Assembly (NCBI GenBank): GCA_023430685.1
Contig: JAEYZH010000174.1
Coordinates: 1 to 11,554 of the forward strand
DNA length: 11,554 nucleotides
Direction: 5' to 3'
From: Pseudomonadota bacterium
GTDB taxonomy: Bacteria; Pseudomonadota; Gammaproteobacteria; Xanthomonadales; Rhodanobacteraceae
The translations under genes were made by a program, and so were the position numbers. Shown piece after piece: positions 1 through 8,886 of the stretch (positions are counted from its first letter, which is position 1; each line of letters opens with the position of its first letter). Under the pieces are notes generated by a model. The model did not search any database, was not told the DNA's origin, and worked only from the letters and a program-made list of their open reading frames with translations.

Positions 1-24
1 CACCGCCTGTTGAACGCGCAGGAC

Positions 25-1659
25 TCAGCCCGCCTTCGCCGCGATGCGCGTCGCGAGCAGCACGCCGGCCGGCGTCAGCGTGATCCGGAAGCAGGCGCCT
101 CCGCCCGCGACCGGCACGTACTCGAGCGTGGCCTGGCTCGCCTCGCTCATCTGCTTGGCGAGGTAGAGGCCGAGGCCGGTGCCGTACTCGTGCGTGGTGT
201 AGAACGGCTCGAAGATCTGCGCGGCGACCTTCGGCGGAATGCCGGGGCCGCGGTCGATCACCTCGAGCAGCGGCGGTCCCTTCTCGCCCATCAGCCGCGC
301 GACGACGCTGACGCGCGCGGGCTGGCCCGGCTGGCGGCCGTAACGGATCGCGTTCTGCACGAGGTTCCAGACCACCTGCTGCAGGTGCTGCTGGTCGACC
401 ATCGCCTCGATCTGGCGGTTCTGCGTGACCGCGCGCAGGTGGTCGCCACCGAGGTCGTTGGATTGCTTGTAGTCCTCGACGAACGCGAGCACCCACGCGT
501 TGAGGTCGATCGTCTCCGGCCGTGAGCGCTCGCGCCGCGAGAGCTGCAGGATGTTCTCGACCACGTCGTTCGCGCGCGTGCAGTGGTTGTTGATGATGTC
601 GACGAGACGCTTGTCCTCGGAGTTGAGGTCCGGCGACTCGGCCAGCAGCTGGGCGGAATAGCGGATCGCCGCGAGCGGGTTGCGGATCTCGTGCGCGATC
701 GAGGCCGACAGCCGTCCGAGCGAGGACAGCGTCAGCTCCTCCGCGCGCCGCGACAGCAGCGAAGTGTCGTCGAGGAAGATCAGCACGTTGGTGTCGTCGT
801 TCGGCGCGAGCCGCGTGAAGCGCGGGATCACCTCGGGCACGTCGGGCGCGAGCGCGATCGCGGTCTGGTCGGTCTTGCCCGAATGACGCCAATGGTAGAG
901 GCGGCGCGAGAGTTCGGATGCAACGGTGCCGAGTTCGCGCTGGTTCGGCGACGGGTTGCCGATCAGGTGCCACGCCGACTCGTTGATGCGCAGGATGTGG
1001 TTGGCCTGGTCGACGAGCAGCACGCCGGTCTTCATGCGCTGGATGATCAGGTCGTTGATCTGCTCGAGGTTCAGCAGGTCGACGCCGCGCTGCGCCGCGA
1101 GGTCCTCGGTCGCGCGCATGTGGCCGCCGAGGTAACGCAAGAGCGCGCCGACGATGAAATACGCGACCACCACCGCAGCCGTCTCGACGCCGGAACGTTC
1201 GGCGCCGCCGGTGAGCTGGTTGTAGGCGTAGGGGACGGTGACGCCGAACGCCGCGATCGCGGCGAACAGGTAGGCGCGGTGCGGCAGCAGCAGCGCGGCG
1301 ATGCCGACGTTGACGAGCAGCATCATCGGCACGAGGTTGTGGCCCGACAGCGACACGAGCACCAGCGAGGCCGCGACGATGTCGACGAGCAGCGACGCGC
1401 TGATCGTGCCCACCAGGCGCGTGCGCAGGCGCTCGGTGCCGATCAGCAGGCCGATCGCTATCACGAGGTAGATCGCCGCGGCGATCTGCCCGAGCATCGG
1501 CCGCGACACCGTGACCCACTCGACCGCAAACGGCGTCGCGACGAGGCCGATGTAGATCACCGCCTCGAGGCAGCGATAGAGATTGAAGAAATAGAGTTCG
1601 CGGCGGGTGATGTCGCCCGGCGAGGCGGCCGTGCCGTGAGCTTTGGGGTCGGCGGTCAC
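25..1659 (-). CDS. pilS: Type IV pilus two-component sensor histidine kinase PilS
   Basis: Membrane-bound histidine kinase expected to sense pilin status and to phosphorylate a PilR-type regulator. From the chosen GTG the protein is 544 residues. About six hydrophobic segments lie at residues 30-178, followed by a PAS-like linker (about 205-300). The dimerisation/phosphoacceptor box HEIRNPL puts the active histidine near residue 323. The ATP-binding lobe has an N box (NLVQNAIRYG, ~432-441), a G1 box (DRGPGIPP, ~469) and a G2 box (GTGLGLYLA, ~493). An in-frame ATG at 1708-1710 would add 17 residues, but these merely translate the heptamer repeat, so GTG at 1657-1659 is preferred. A TATACT -10 box ends six bases before that GTG and no Shine-Dalgarno is visible, so the mRNA may be leaderless. 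It is divergent from sucC; the partner pilR is not adjacent within this window. The kinase family is certain; PilS is assigned from architecture plus context. Confidence 0.9.
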   Translation of the reverse strand: MTADPKAHGTAASPGDITRRELYFFNLYRCLEAVIYIGLVATPFAVEWVTVSRPMLGQIAAAIYLVIAIGLLIGTERLRTRLVGTISASLLVDIVAASLVLVSLSGHNLVPMMLLVNVGIAALLLPHRAYLFAAIAAFGVTVPYAYNQLTGGAERSGVETAAVVVAYFIVGALLRYLGGHMRATEDLAAQRGVDLLNLEQINDLIIQRMKTGVLLVDQANHILRINESAWHLIGNPSPNQRELGTVASELSRRLYHWRHSGKTDQTAIALAPDVPEVIPRFTRLAPNDDTNVLIFLDDTSLLSRRAEELTLSSLGRLSASIAHEIRNPLAAIRYSAQLLAESPDLNSEDKRLVDIINNHCTRANDVVENILQLSRRERSRPETIDLNAWVLAFVEDYKQSNDLGGDHLRAVTQNRQIEAMVDQQHLQQVVWNLVQNAIRYGRQPGQPARVSVVARLMGEKGPPLLEVIDRGPGIPPKVAAQIFEPFYTTHEYGTGLGLYLAKQMSEASQATLEYVPVAGGGACFRITLTPAGVLLATRIAAKAG

Positions 1660-1674
1660 GTGGGGAGTATAAGA
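1660..1674 (-). promoter_or_regulatory. Putative pilS promoter -10 box (leaderless geometry)
   Basis: Read on the minus strand, TATACT (1671 to 1666) matches five of six bases of the sigma-70 -10 consensus. Six bases separate it from the GTG start of pilS, so transcription would begin at or within a base or two of the start codon. No -35 hexamer is convincing; the corresponding position falls inside the heptamer repeat (CCCCAT). Inference from sequence only. Confidence 0.45.
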
Positions 1675-1713
1675 GCCGGGAATGGGGAATGGGGAATGGG
1701 GAATCGGCAATGG
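1675..1713 (+). repeat. Heptamer repeat array (GGGAATG units), left arm
   Basis: Four head-to-tail GGGAAT units at 7-base spacing, preceded by GCC and ending in CGGCAATGG. The right array at 1803-1834 is the reverse complement with one fewer unit and one mismatch near the end. Such GGGAATGGGGAAT tracts are familiar dispersed intergenic repeats in Xanthomonas and relatives (established knowledge, recalled rather than searched). Confidence 0.85.
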
Positions 1714-1802
1714 ACGAGCCGGGGCGTGGATGGCCGGCCGATCGCCAGGTGTCCGGGGAGCCTGCGGGTGGACGCAAACCGCATCTTGACCTCCGCTTCA
1801 AA

Positions 1803-1834
1803 CCATTCCCGATTCCCCATTCCCCATTCCCGGC
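1803..1834 (-). repeat. Heptamer repeat array (ATTCCCC units), right arm
   Basis: Inverted copy of the array at 1675-1713. It carries ATTCCC units at 7-base spacing and ends in CCCGGC just before the probable sucC -10 box. The arms are separated by about 89 bases, so the pair could fold into one long hairpin or cruciform across the pilS-sucC control region. Confidence 0.85.
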
Positions 1835-1844
1835 TTTAGAATAC
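1835..1844 (+). promoter_or_regulatory. Putative sucC promoter -10 box
   Basis: TAGAAT at 1837-1842 matches five of six bases of the -10 consensus and directly follows the right heptamer array. The -35 position again falls within the repeat (TCCCCA or TTCCCC). This implies a leader of about 100 nt before the sucC ATG. The layout mirrors the pilS promoter on the other strand. Confidence 0.4.
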
Positions 1845-1895
1845 CGCCCCACTCCCGCGGCCGGCCCCTCGCCGCCGCTTCCCGGATTGCGTCCT

Positions 1896-1913
1896 GCGGC
1901 GCGCCTGCGCCGC
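1896..1913 (+). promoter_or_regulatory. GC-rich hairpin in the sucC leader
   Basis: A perfect 7-bp stem (GCGGCGC 1896-1902, GCGCCGC 1907-1913) with a GCCT loop lies about 20 bases upstream of the sucC Shine-Dalgarno. It overlaps a 19-base stretch (1909-1927) shared with the right half of the palindromic repeat. It is probably a repeat remnant; a regulatory role is possible but unproven. Confidence 0.45.
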
Positions 1914-1947
1914 GCTTCGCGCGTCCACGTGCAGAAGGTGTCCCCGA

Positions 1948-3108
<1,161 letters not shown>

Positions 3109-3117
3109 CCAATCCAA

Positions 3118-3145
3118 GTAGGAGCCCACCCTGTGGGCGATCCGC
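3118..3145 (+). repeat. REP palindrome, left half of an inverted pair
   Basis: Begins GTAGGAGC and contains a perfect hairpin GCCCAC/GTGGGC (3124-3129 with 3133-3138, loop CCT). It matches the reverse complement of 3181-3207 closely. GTAGGAGC-headed palindromes are a well-known REP class in Pseudomonas and Xanthomonadales. Together with the right half it has the layout of a REPIN, two inverted REPs around a short spacer. Confidence 0.75.
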
Positions 3146-3180
3146 GCAGGACAACGGAGCATCGTCGTCAAGCGAATGCC

Positions 3181-3207
3181 GCGATCGCGCACCGGGTGCG
3201 CTCCTAC
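3181..3207 (-). repeat. REP palindrome, right half of an inverted pair
   Basis: On the minus strand this reads GTAGGAGCGCACC and onward, paralleling the left half. Its internal stem is GCGCACC/GGTGCGC. At the third stem position the left half has C-G and this half has G-C, so the change is compensated and the hairpin is kept. It ends 23 bases before the sucD start and 12 bases before its Shine-Dalgarno, so a fold here could affect sucC-sucD expression balance. Confidence 0.75.
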
Positions 3208-3230
3208 CATCCATTCAGCAGGAAATTCTC

Positions 3231-4102
<872 letters not shown>

Positions 4103-4133
4103 ACGCCTCCGACCTCAGGTTGGCCGTCCCGCG

Positions 4134-4222
4134 GTAGGCTGGACGGCCACCGGCCGGCCGGCGCTCTTCGCGCAATCCCCGAGAATCAAGAGCGCCGGCC
4201 GCGCTACGCGCGTCCAGCCTGC
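4134..4222 (+). repeat. Palindromic cloverleaf-like repeat, copy A
   Basis: An 89-bp element between sucD and the surface-protein gene. The outer stem is GTAGGCTGGACG (4134-4145) with CGTCCAGCCTGC (4211-4222). Inside are three arms: GGCC-acc-GGCC (4145-4155), a 13-bp perfect stem GGCCGGCGCTCTT/AAGAGCGCCGGCC (4156-4168 with 4188-4200), and GCGC-tac-GCGC (4201-4211). Similar elements recur at 7015 and 8887, with a right half at 8823. It lies about 32 bases after the sucD stop and could act as a 3' end or terminator structure; no T run follows it. Confidence 0.85.
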
Positions 4223-4307
4223 GCCGCGCTGGCTGCCCACCCATTCACCCGCACCCCCGCGTCTGCGAGTAGGATGCCTGCGCACCGCGCTCGTCCTGGG
4301 AGGGGGT

Positions 4308-6971
4308 ATGCGACGGTCACGCCTGCTGCTGCTCGTCATCGCCGTTCCATTCGCCATAGCGCTGCACGCGCAGCCCTGGCCGAACGATCCTTCGGACGGA
4401 CCTTCCGTGACCGATCCCTCGGTCCCGCTGACCTACGTCGGCGGCGACGGCAGCGTCTCGCTCGGCATCAATGCCGAGGGTGAAACCGAAGGCCAGCTGC
4501 TCGGCGTGTTCGCCCGCAACGACGCGCGCGCGATGGTCGGCCAGCTCTGGTGGGACCGCGCAGGCGCGGGCGGCATCCAGGCCGATTTCAACTGGCTCTG
4601 GGGCATGGACCCCGCACGCGCGCGCGAGCAGCCCGGCGAAGCAACGATCGCGCGCCTCACCTTCGCGCTCGACCAGAACGCCGAGCACGCACGCAAGGCG
4701 ACGCTCGGCTTCGGCATCGAACGCCGCGAGTTTTCGCTCGAGGGTTATCTCGCGCGCGGCTTCGGTGGCGGACGCGCGGCCGGCAGCACGACGCTGCTCG
4801 ACGACCGGGTCCTGACCGGCAGCGACGGCGTCGGCGACTACGCGCAGCTCGAGACCACCGCAACCGAATTGCTGTTCGAAAGCCGACCCTACGGCAACGA
4901 GTTCGGCGTGCAGCTCAGCCACGTGTTCGAACCGCGCGCGATGCGCCTGCGCGGCGGCGCGAGCACCCAGGACGGCGACGGCGCGCGCGCGAACACGTTC
5001 TCGCTCGGACTCGACACGCCACTCGGCACGCGGGGCTGGGGCCTCACCGCGCAGGCCGAACAGGTGCGCCGCCTCGGCAGCGTCGACGGCGACGAAGAGG
5101 ACCTGCGCATTTCCGCGTACCTGCGCTACGAGTTCGGCCGCAATGGTGCGTTCGCGCCGACCGCCGACCTGCGCAATCCCGCATGGATCTCGCGCGCGAT
5201 CGCGCGACCGTCGAGTTCGCACCCGCGCACGGTCGAAACCTACCGGCGCGTGCGCGACCGCGTCGTCAACGTGACCCAGGGCCCGCGCGAGTACAGCAAC
5301 CGGTACCCGATCGCGCAGGCCGACAGCGCGTCGACGCCCGCGGACGCCGCGGTCGTCATCGACGTGCTCGCGAACGACAGCGATCCCGATGGCGACGCGC
5401 TCGCGATCGGCACGGTCGGCGCGCCTGCGCACGGCAACGTGACGATCGCGGGCGGCATGCTCGCCTACCTGCCGGCACCGGGTTATGCGGGCGTCGACAG
5501 CTTCAGCTACAGCGTCGTCGACGCGCGCGGCGGCAGCGCCAGCGCGATCGTCACGGTCACGATCGCGGGCGCGCCTAATCGCGCACCGATCGCGCGCGAC
5601 GACAGCGCTTCGACGACGCCGGGCGCCGCGGTCGCGATCGATGTCCTCGCCAACGACAGCGATCCGGATGGCGACACGCTCGAGCTGCTGTCGGTGACGT
5701 CCGCCTCCAACGGGAGCGTCACGATCGTCGGTACGGGCGTGCGCTACGTGCCCGCCCCGGGCTTCAGCGGGATCGACCGCTTCGATTACGCGATCGGCGA
5801 CGGGCGCGGCGGCAGCGCGGTCGCGAGCGTGACCATCACCGTCGATCCGCTGCCGAACACGCCGCCGGTCGCGCTCGACGATGCGGCCAACACCGCGCAG
5901 GGTGTCGCCGTCGCGATCGCGGTGCTCGCCAACGACGGCGACGCCGACGGCGACGCACTCGCGATCATCGCGGTCGGCACGCCTGCGAACGGCAGTGCGA
6001 CGATCGCGGGTGGCAACGTGACCTACGCGCCCGCCGGCGGATTCGTCGGCATCGATACCTTCACCTACACGATCAGCGACGGGCGCGGCGGCAGCGCGGG
6101 CGCCACCGTCACGGTCACCGTCACGGCCGCGCCGAACACGCCACCGGTCGCGCTCGACGACGTCGCGATCGGCGCGCCCGGCGTGTCGACGCCGATCGAC
6201 GTGCTCGCCAACGACACCGACGCGGACGGCGACACGCTCGTGATCAGCGCGGTGACGCAGCCGCTCGGCGGCACCGTCACGATCAACGGCAACCTGCTCG
6301 GCTACGTGCCGAACACGGGCTTCAGCGGCATCGACCGCTTCACCTACACGATCAGCGACGGGCGCGGCGGCAGCGCAAGCGCGAACGTCTCGGTCACGGT
6401 GCCGGCCGCGCCGAACCAGCCCCCGGTCGCGGTCGACGACGCCGGCAATGCGACGGTCGGCACCGCGGTCGTGCTCGACGTGCTCGACAATGACTCCGAC
6501 CCCGACGGCGACCCGCTCGCGATCGTCGGCGTCTCCCCGGCCGCGAACGGGGTCGTCGTATTCGACGCCACCTCGGTCACGTACACGCCCGCCGCGGGCT
6601 TCGTCGGCGCGGACGCGTTCACCTACACGATCGAGGATGGCCGCGGCGGCAGTGCGAGCGCGACCGTGACGGTGACCGTCAGCGCATTGCCGAACCAGCC
6701 ACCGACGCCCCTGCCCGATGCGGTCGTCACGCCGACCAATACGCCGATCACGATCGACGTGCTCGCGAACGACAGCGACCCCGACGGCGATCCGCTCACG
6801 ATCATCGCGGTCACGCAGCCTGCGAACGGCACCGTCTCGATCGTCAACGGCCAGGTCTACTACGCGCCGGACAACGGCTTTTTCGGCGCGTTCGACGTGT
6901 TCACCTACACCGTCAGCGACGGCCGCGGAGGGGTCGCGACCACCGACGTCGGCGTGTTCGTCAACGGCTGA
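4308..6971 (+). CDS. Putative surface protein: N-terminal beta-barrel plus six Ig-like (cadherin-like) repeats
   Basis: 887-residue secreted protein, probably surface-exposed and adhesive. The signal peptide is MRRSRLLLLVIAVPFAIALHA. Residues ~45-275 form about 12 amphipathic segments with aromatic ends (such as AMVGQLWWDRA, KATLGFGIERREF and EEDLRISAYLRYEFG), which suggests an outer-membrane barrel. Residues 334-887 are six repeats beginning at 334, 427, 520, 613, 706 and 799. Each has the form PxAxDD...DVLANDSDPDGD...GGxVTY.PAPGFxGIDxFTYTISDGRGGSA. The DxDxDGD segment in every repeat is typical of Ca2+-binding Big_9/cadherin-like domains. A barrel first and Ig-like domains last is the order of inverse autotransporters (type Ve secretion, intimin/invasin), but no LysM domain is seen and the barrel match is by eye. 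No C-terminal sorting signal or type I export motif is evident. GGAGG (4299-4303) lies 4 bases before the ATG. The exact ligand is unknown. Confidence 0.85.
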   Translation: MRRSRLLLLVIAVPFAIALHAQPWPNDPSDGPSVTDPSVPLTYVGGDGSVSLGINAEGETEGQLLGVFARNDARAMVGQLWWDRAGAGGIQADFNWLWGMDPARAREQPGEATIARLTFALDQNAEHARKATLGFGIERREFSLEGYLARGFGGGRAAGSTTLLDDRVLTGSDGVGDYAQLETTATELLFESRPYGNEFGVQLSHVFEPRAMRLRGGASTQDGDGARANTFSLGLDTPLGTRGWGLTAQAEQVRRLGSVDGDEEDLRISAYLRYEFGRNGAFAPTADLRNPAWISRAIARPSSSHPRTVETYRRVRDRVVNVTQGPREYSNRYPIAQADSASTPADAAVVIDVLANDSDPDGDALAIGTVGAPAHGNVTIAGGMLAYLPAPGYAGVDSFSYSVVDARGGSASAIVTVTIAGAPNRAPIARDDSASTTPGAAVAIDVLANDSDPDGDTLELLSVTSASNGSVTIVGTGVRYVPAPGFSGIDRFDYAIGDGRGGSAVASVTITVDPLPNTPPVALDDAANTAQGVAVAIAVLANDGDADGDALAIIAVGTPANGSATIAGGNVTYAPAGGFVGIDTFTYTISDGRGGSAGATVTVTVTAAPNTPPVALDDVAIGAPGVSTPIDVLANDTDADGDTLVISAVTQPLGGTVTINGNLLGYVPNTGFSGIDRFTYTISDGRGGSASANVSVTVPAAPNQPPVAVDDAGNATVGTAVVLDVLDNDSDPDGDPLAIVGVSPAANGVVVFDATSVTYTPAAGFVGADAFTYTIEDGRGGSASATVTVTVSALPNQPPTPLPDAVVTPTNTPITIDVLANDSDPDGDPLTIIAVTQPANGTVSIVNGQVYYAPDNGFFGAFDVFTYTVSDGRGGVATTDVGVFVNG
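5307..6971 (+). repeat. Six in-frame tandem repeats of 279 bp encoding Ig-like domains
   Basis: Units begin at 5307, 5586, 5865, 6144, 6423 and 6702, with an exact 279-bp (93-codon) period; the last unit is 89 codons. Linkers between units read APNRAP, LPNTPP, APNTPP, APNQPP and LPNQPP. A 39-base stretch at 6059-6097 is identical to 6338-6376, one period later. Confidence 0.95.
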
Positions 6972-7014
6972 GTGGCGGGCTCGGCAGCCGGGCTGCGCGC
7001 CCGACGCCGACGCC

Positions 7015-7097
7015 GTCGGCTGGACGGCCGCAGGCCGGCCGGCGCCTTTCGCGCGAATCCGCAAGAGCGCCGGCCGCGCTGCGCGCGTCCAGCCTAC
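7015..7097 (+). repeat. Palindromic cloverleaf-like repeat, copy B
   Basis: 83-bp element between the surface-protein gene and nadE. Outer stem: GGCTGGACG (7018-7026) with CGTCCAGCC (7086-7094), extended by GT/AC ends across one mismatch. Left arm: GGCC-gca-GGCC (7026-7036). Middle arm: 9-bp stem GGCCGGCGC/GCGCCGGCC (7037-7045 with 7067-7075), weaker toward the loop. Right arm: GCGC-tgc-GCGC (7076-7086). Same orientation and layout as copy A, 43 bases after the upstream gene's stop. Confidence 0.85.
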
Positions 7098-7172
7098 GAC
7101 GCGGCAGCGGCGATCCCGCGCGAAAGCATCGAACGCGCGACCCTTTCGGCCAATGCATTCATGCGCGCGACG

Positions 7173-7184
7173 TAAACTACGCGA
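7173..7184 (+). promoter_or_regulatory. Putative nadE promoter -10 box (leaderless geometry)
   Basis: TAAACT (7173-7178) lies six bases before the nadE ATG, the same spacing as TATACT before the pilS GTG. No purine-rich Shine-Dalgarno occurs between copy B and the start codon. A leaderless transcript is therefore plausible. The -35 region is not recognisable. Confidence 0.4.
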
Positions 7185-8816
7185 ATGGCCACACTCCGCA
7201 TCGCCCTCGCCCAGTTCGATTTCCCGGTCGGCGCGCTCGCGCGCAACGAACAGCGCATCGCCGAACTCATCGCCGAGGCGCGCGACCTGCACGGCGCCGA
7301 CGTCGTGCTGTTCCCCGAGCTCGCGCTCAGCGGATATCCGCCCGAAGACCTGCTGCTGCGCCCCGGCTTCCTCGCCGAATGCCACGCGTCGATCGCGCGC
7401 ATCGCGGCCGGCGTGCACGGGATCGTCGCGGTCGTCGGCTGGCCCGAAGCCGCGGGTGCGGTGGTCTACAACGCCGCGAGCGTGCTGCGCGAGGGAACGA
7501 TCGCGCACACCTATCGCAAGCGCGAGCTCCCGAACTACGCGGTCTTCGACGAACGCCGCTACTTCGAGGTCGATCCCGATGGCGGCGCCTGCGTGTTCGA
7601 CGTCGCTGGCGTGCGCGTCGGCGTGGTCGTCTGCGAGGACGTCTGGTTCGCCGAGCCGATCGCCGACACCGCGCGCGCGGGCGCCGAACTCGTGTTGGTC
7701 CCGAATGCCTCGCCGTTCGAGCGCGACAAGCACGCGCAGCGCGACGCCCTGCTTGCTTCGCGCGTCGCCGAAACCGGCCTCGCGGTGGCCTACCTCAACC
7801 TCGTCGGCGGCCAGGACGCCCTGGTATTCGACGGCGCGTCGGTGCTCGCCGACGGCGATGGCCACGTGCATGCGGCCGCGCGCGCGTTCGAAGAGGCGTG
7901 GCTGGTCGCCGATTTCGATTCCGCCACGCGCCGGTTCGCGCCGATCGACTGGCCCGAGGACGGCGACGAGGGCCGGGACTCGCTGGCCTGGCGCGCGGTC
8001 GTGCGCGGCACCCGCGACTACTTCCGCAAGAACGGGTTCAGGCAGGCGTGGATCGGGCTCTCGGGCGGCATCGATTCCGCGCTGGTGCTCGCGATCGCGA
8101 TCGACGCGGTCGGCGCGGCCAACGTCACCGGCGTGCGCATGCCGTCGCGCTACACCTCGGGGCTCAGCAACGACCTCGCCGACGAGCAGGCCCGCGAGGC
8201 CGGCGTGCGCATCCTGACCGTGCCGATCGAAGCGCCGTTCGAGGGTTTCCTCGCCGCGCTCGCGCCGGCCTTCGAAGGGCAAGCCGCCGACACCACCGAG
8301 GAAAACCTGCAGTCACGCAGCCGCGGCGCGATCCTGATGGCGCTGTCGAACAAGTTCGGCGGGCTCGTGCTGACCACCGGCAACAAGAGCGAGTACGCGG
8401 TCGGCTACGCGACGATCTACGGCGACATGTGCGGCGGCTACGCGCCGATCAAGGACCTGTACAAGACCGAGGTGTTCGCGCTCGCGCGCTGGCGCAACAC
8501 GATCGGCGGCGCACCCGTGATCCCGCCCGCGGTGATCGAGCGACCGCCGTCGGCGGAACTGCGCGACAACCAGACCGACCAGGATTCCCTGCCGCCCTAC
8601 GACGTGCTCGACGCGATCCTGCTGCGGCATGTCGACCAGGAGCAGTCACGCGACGAGATCGTCGCCGCGGGCTTCGACGCCGCGGTGGTCGAGCGCGTGC
8701 TGCATCTCGTGCGCATCAGCGAATGGAAGCGCCACCAGGCTGCACCGGGCCCGAAGGTCTCGCGCCGCGCGTTCGGGCGCGAGCGGCGGTATCCGATCAC
8801 GTCGGGCTGGCGCTGA
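7185..8816 (+). CDS. nadE: Glutamine-dependent NAD+ synthetase
   Basis: Final step of NAD+ synthesis: amidates deamido-NAD+ using ATP and ammonia released from glutamine, in the cytoplasm. It is 543 residues and two domains. The N-terminal nitrilase-type glutaminase (about 1-260) carries the Glu-Lys-Cys triad: Glu45 in FPELALSGYPPED, Lys112 in YRKRELPNY and Cys150 in VVCEDVW. The C-terminal synthetase domain has the ATP pyrophosphatase loop SGGIDS (293-298). It also has the conserved TTGNKSEYAVGYATIYGDM stretch and a PIKDLYKTEVFALARW motif. The C-terminus ends FGRERRYPITSGWR, usual for this long form. The start has no Shine-Dalgarno but a -10-like TAAACT six bases upstream, so a leaderless mRNA is likely. 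Palindromic repeats border it on both sides, suggesting a single-gene transcript. No defect is seen. Confidence 0.97.
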   Translation: MATLRIALAQFDFPVGALARNEQRIAELIAEARDLHGADVVLFPELALSGYPPEDLLLRPGFLAECHASIARIAAGVHGIVAVVGWPEAAGAVVYNAASVLREGTIAHTYRKRELPNYAVFDERRYFEVDPDGGACVFDVAGVRVGVVVCEDVWFAEPIADTARAGAELVLVPNASPFERDKHAQRDALLASRVAETGLAVAYLNLVGGQDALVFDGASVLADGDGHVHAAARAFEEAWLVADFDSATRRFAPIDWPEDGDEGRDSLAWRAVVRGTRDYFRKNGFRQAWIGLSGGIDSALVLAIAIDAVGAANVTGVRMPSRYTSGLSNDLADEQAREAGVRILTVPIEAPFEGFLAALAPAFEGQAADTTEENLQSRSRGAILMALSNKFGGLVLTTGNKSEYAVGYATIYGDMCGGYAPIKDLYKTEVFALARWRNTIGGAPVIPPAVIERPPSAELRDNQTDQDSLPPYDVLDAILLRHVDQEQSRDEIVAAGFDAAVVERVLHLVRISEWKRHQAAPGPKVSRRAFGRERRYPITSGWR

Positions 8817-8822
8817 CGCGAG

Positions 8823-8858
8823 CAAGAGCGCCGGCCGCGCTTCGCGCGTCCAGCCTAC
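8823..8858 (+). repeat. Right-half copy (C) of the palindromic repeat
   Basis: Starts 7 bases after the nadE stop and matches the right halves of copies A and B: CAAGAGCGCCGGCC, then GCGC-ttc-GCGC, then CGTCCAGCCTAC. The left half and outer-stem partner are absent. The intact right arm (GCGC with a TTC loop) remains. Confidence 0.8.
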
Positions 8859-8886
8859 ACAAGCGGCCGGCCTGCGTTGCGCTCTC

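Noticed and set aside
1660..1710. Upstream ATG extension of PilS by 17 residues
   Set aside because: The extension (MPIPHSPFPIP...) is simply the heptamer repeat translated, and the -10-like TATACT box would lie inside the coding region.
583..1839. Long plus-strand open frame opposite pilS
   Set aside because: Arg/Asp/Gln-rich shadow of pilS; it runs through the heptamer repeats and has no recognisable motif or start signal.
4134..4222. tRNA gene suggested by the cloverleaf-like fold
   Set aside because: Stem lengths, loop sizes and the lack of T-psi-C, anticodon-loop and CCA-type features do not fit a tRNA, and the copies are almost pure palindromes.
5307..6971. CRISPR-like periodic array
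   Set aside because: The period is an exact multiple of three (279 bases), the units are protein-coding Ig-like domains, and there are no short repeats with unique spacers.
4317..8282. A 1321-codon open frame on the minus strand opposite the surface-protein gene and most of nadE
   Set aside because: Its translation is low-complexity Arg/Asp/Val-rich text mirroring the Ig repeats and nadE in antisense. It crosses the intergenic repeat copy B and has no domain signature. It is open only because of high GC content.
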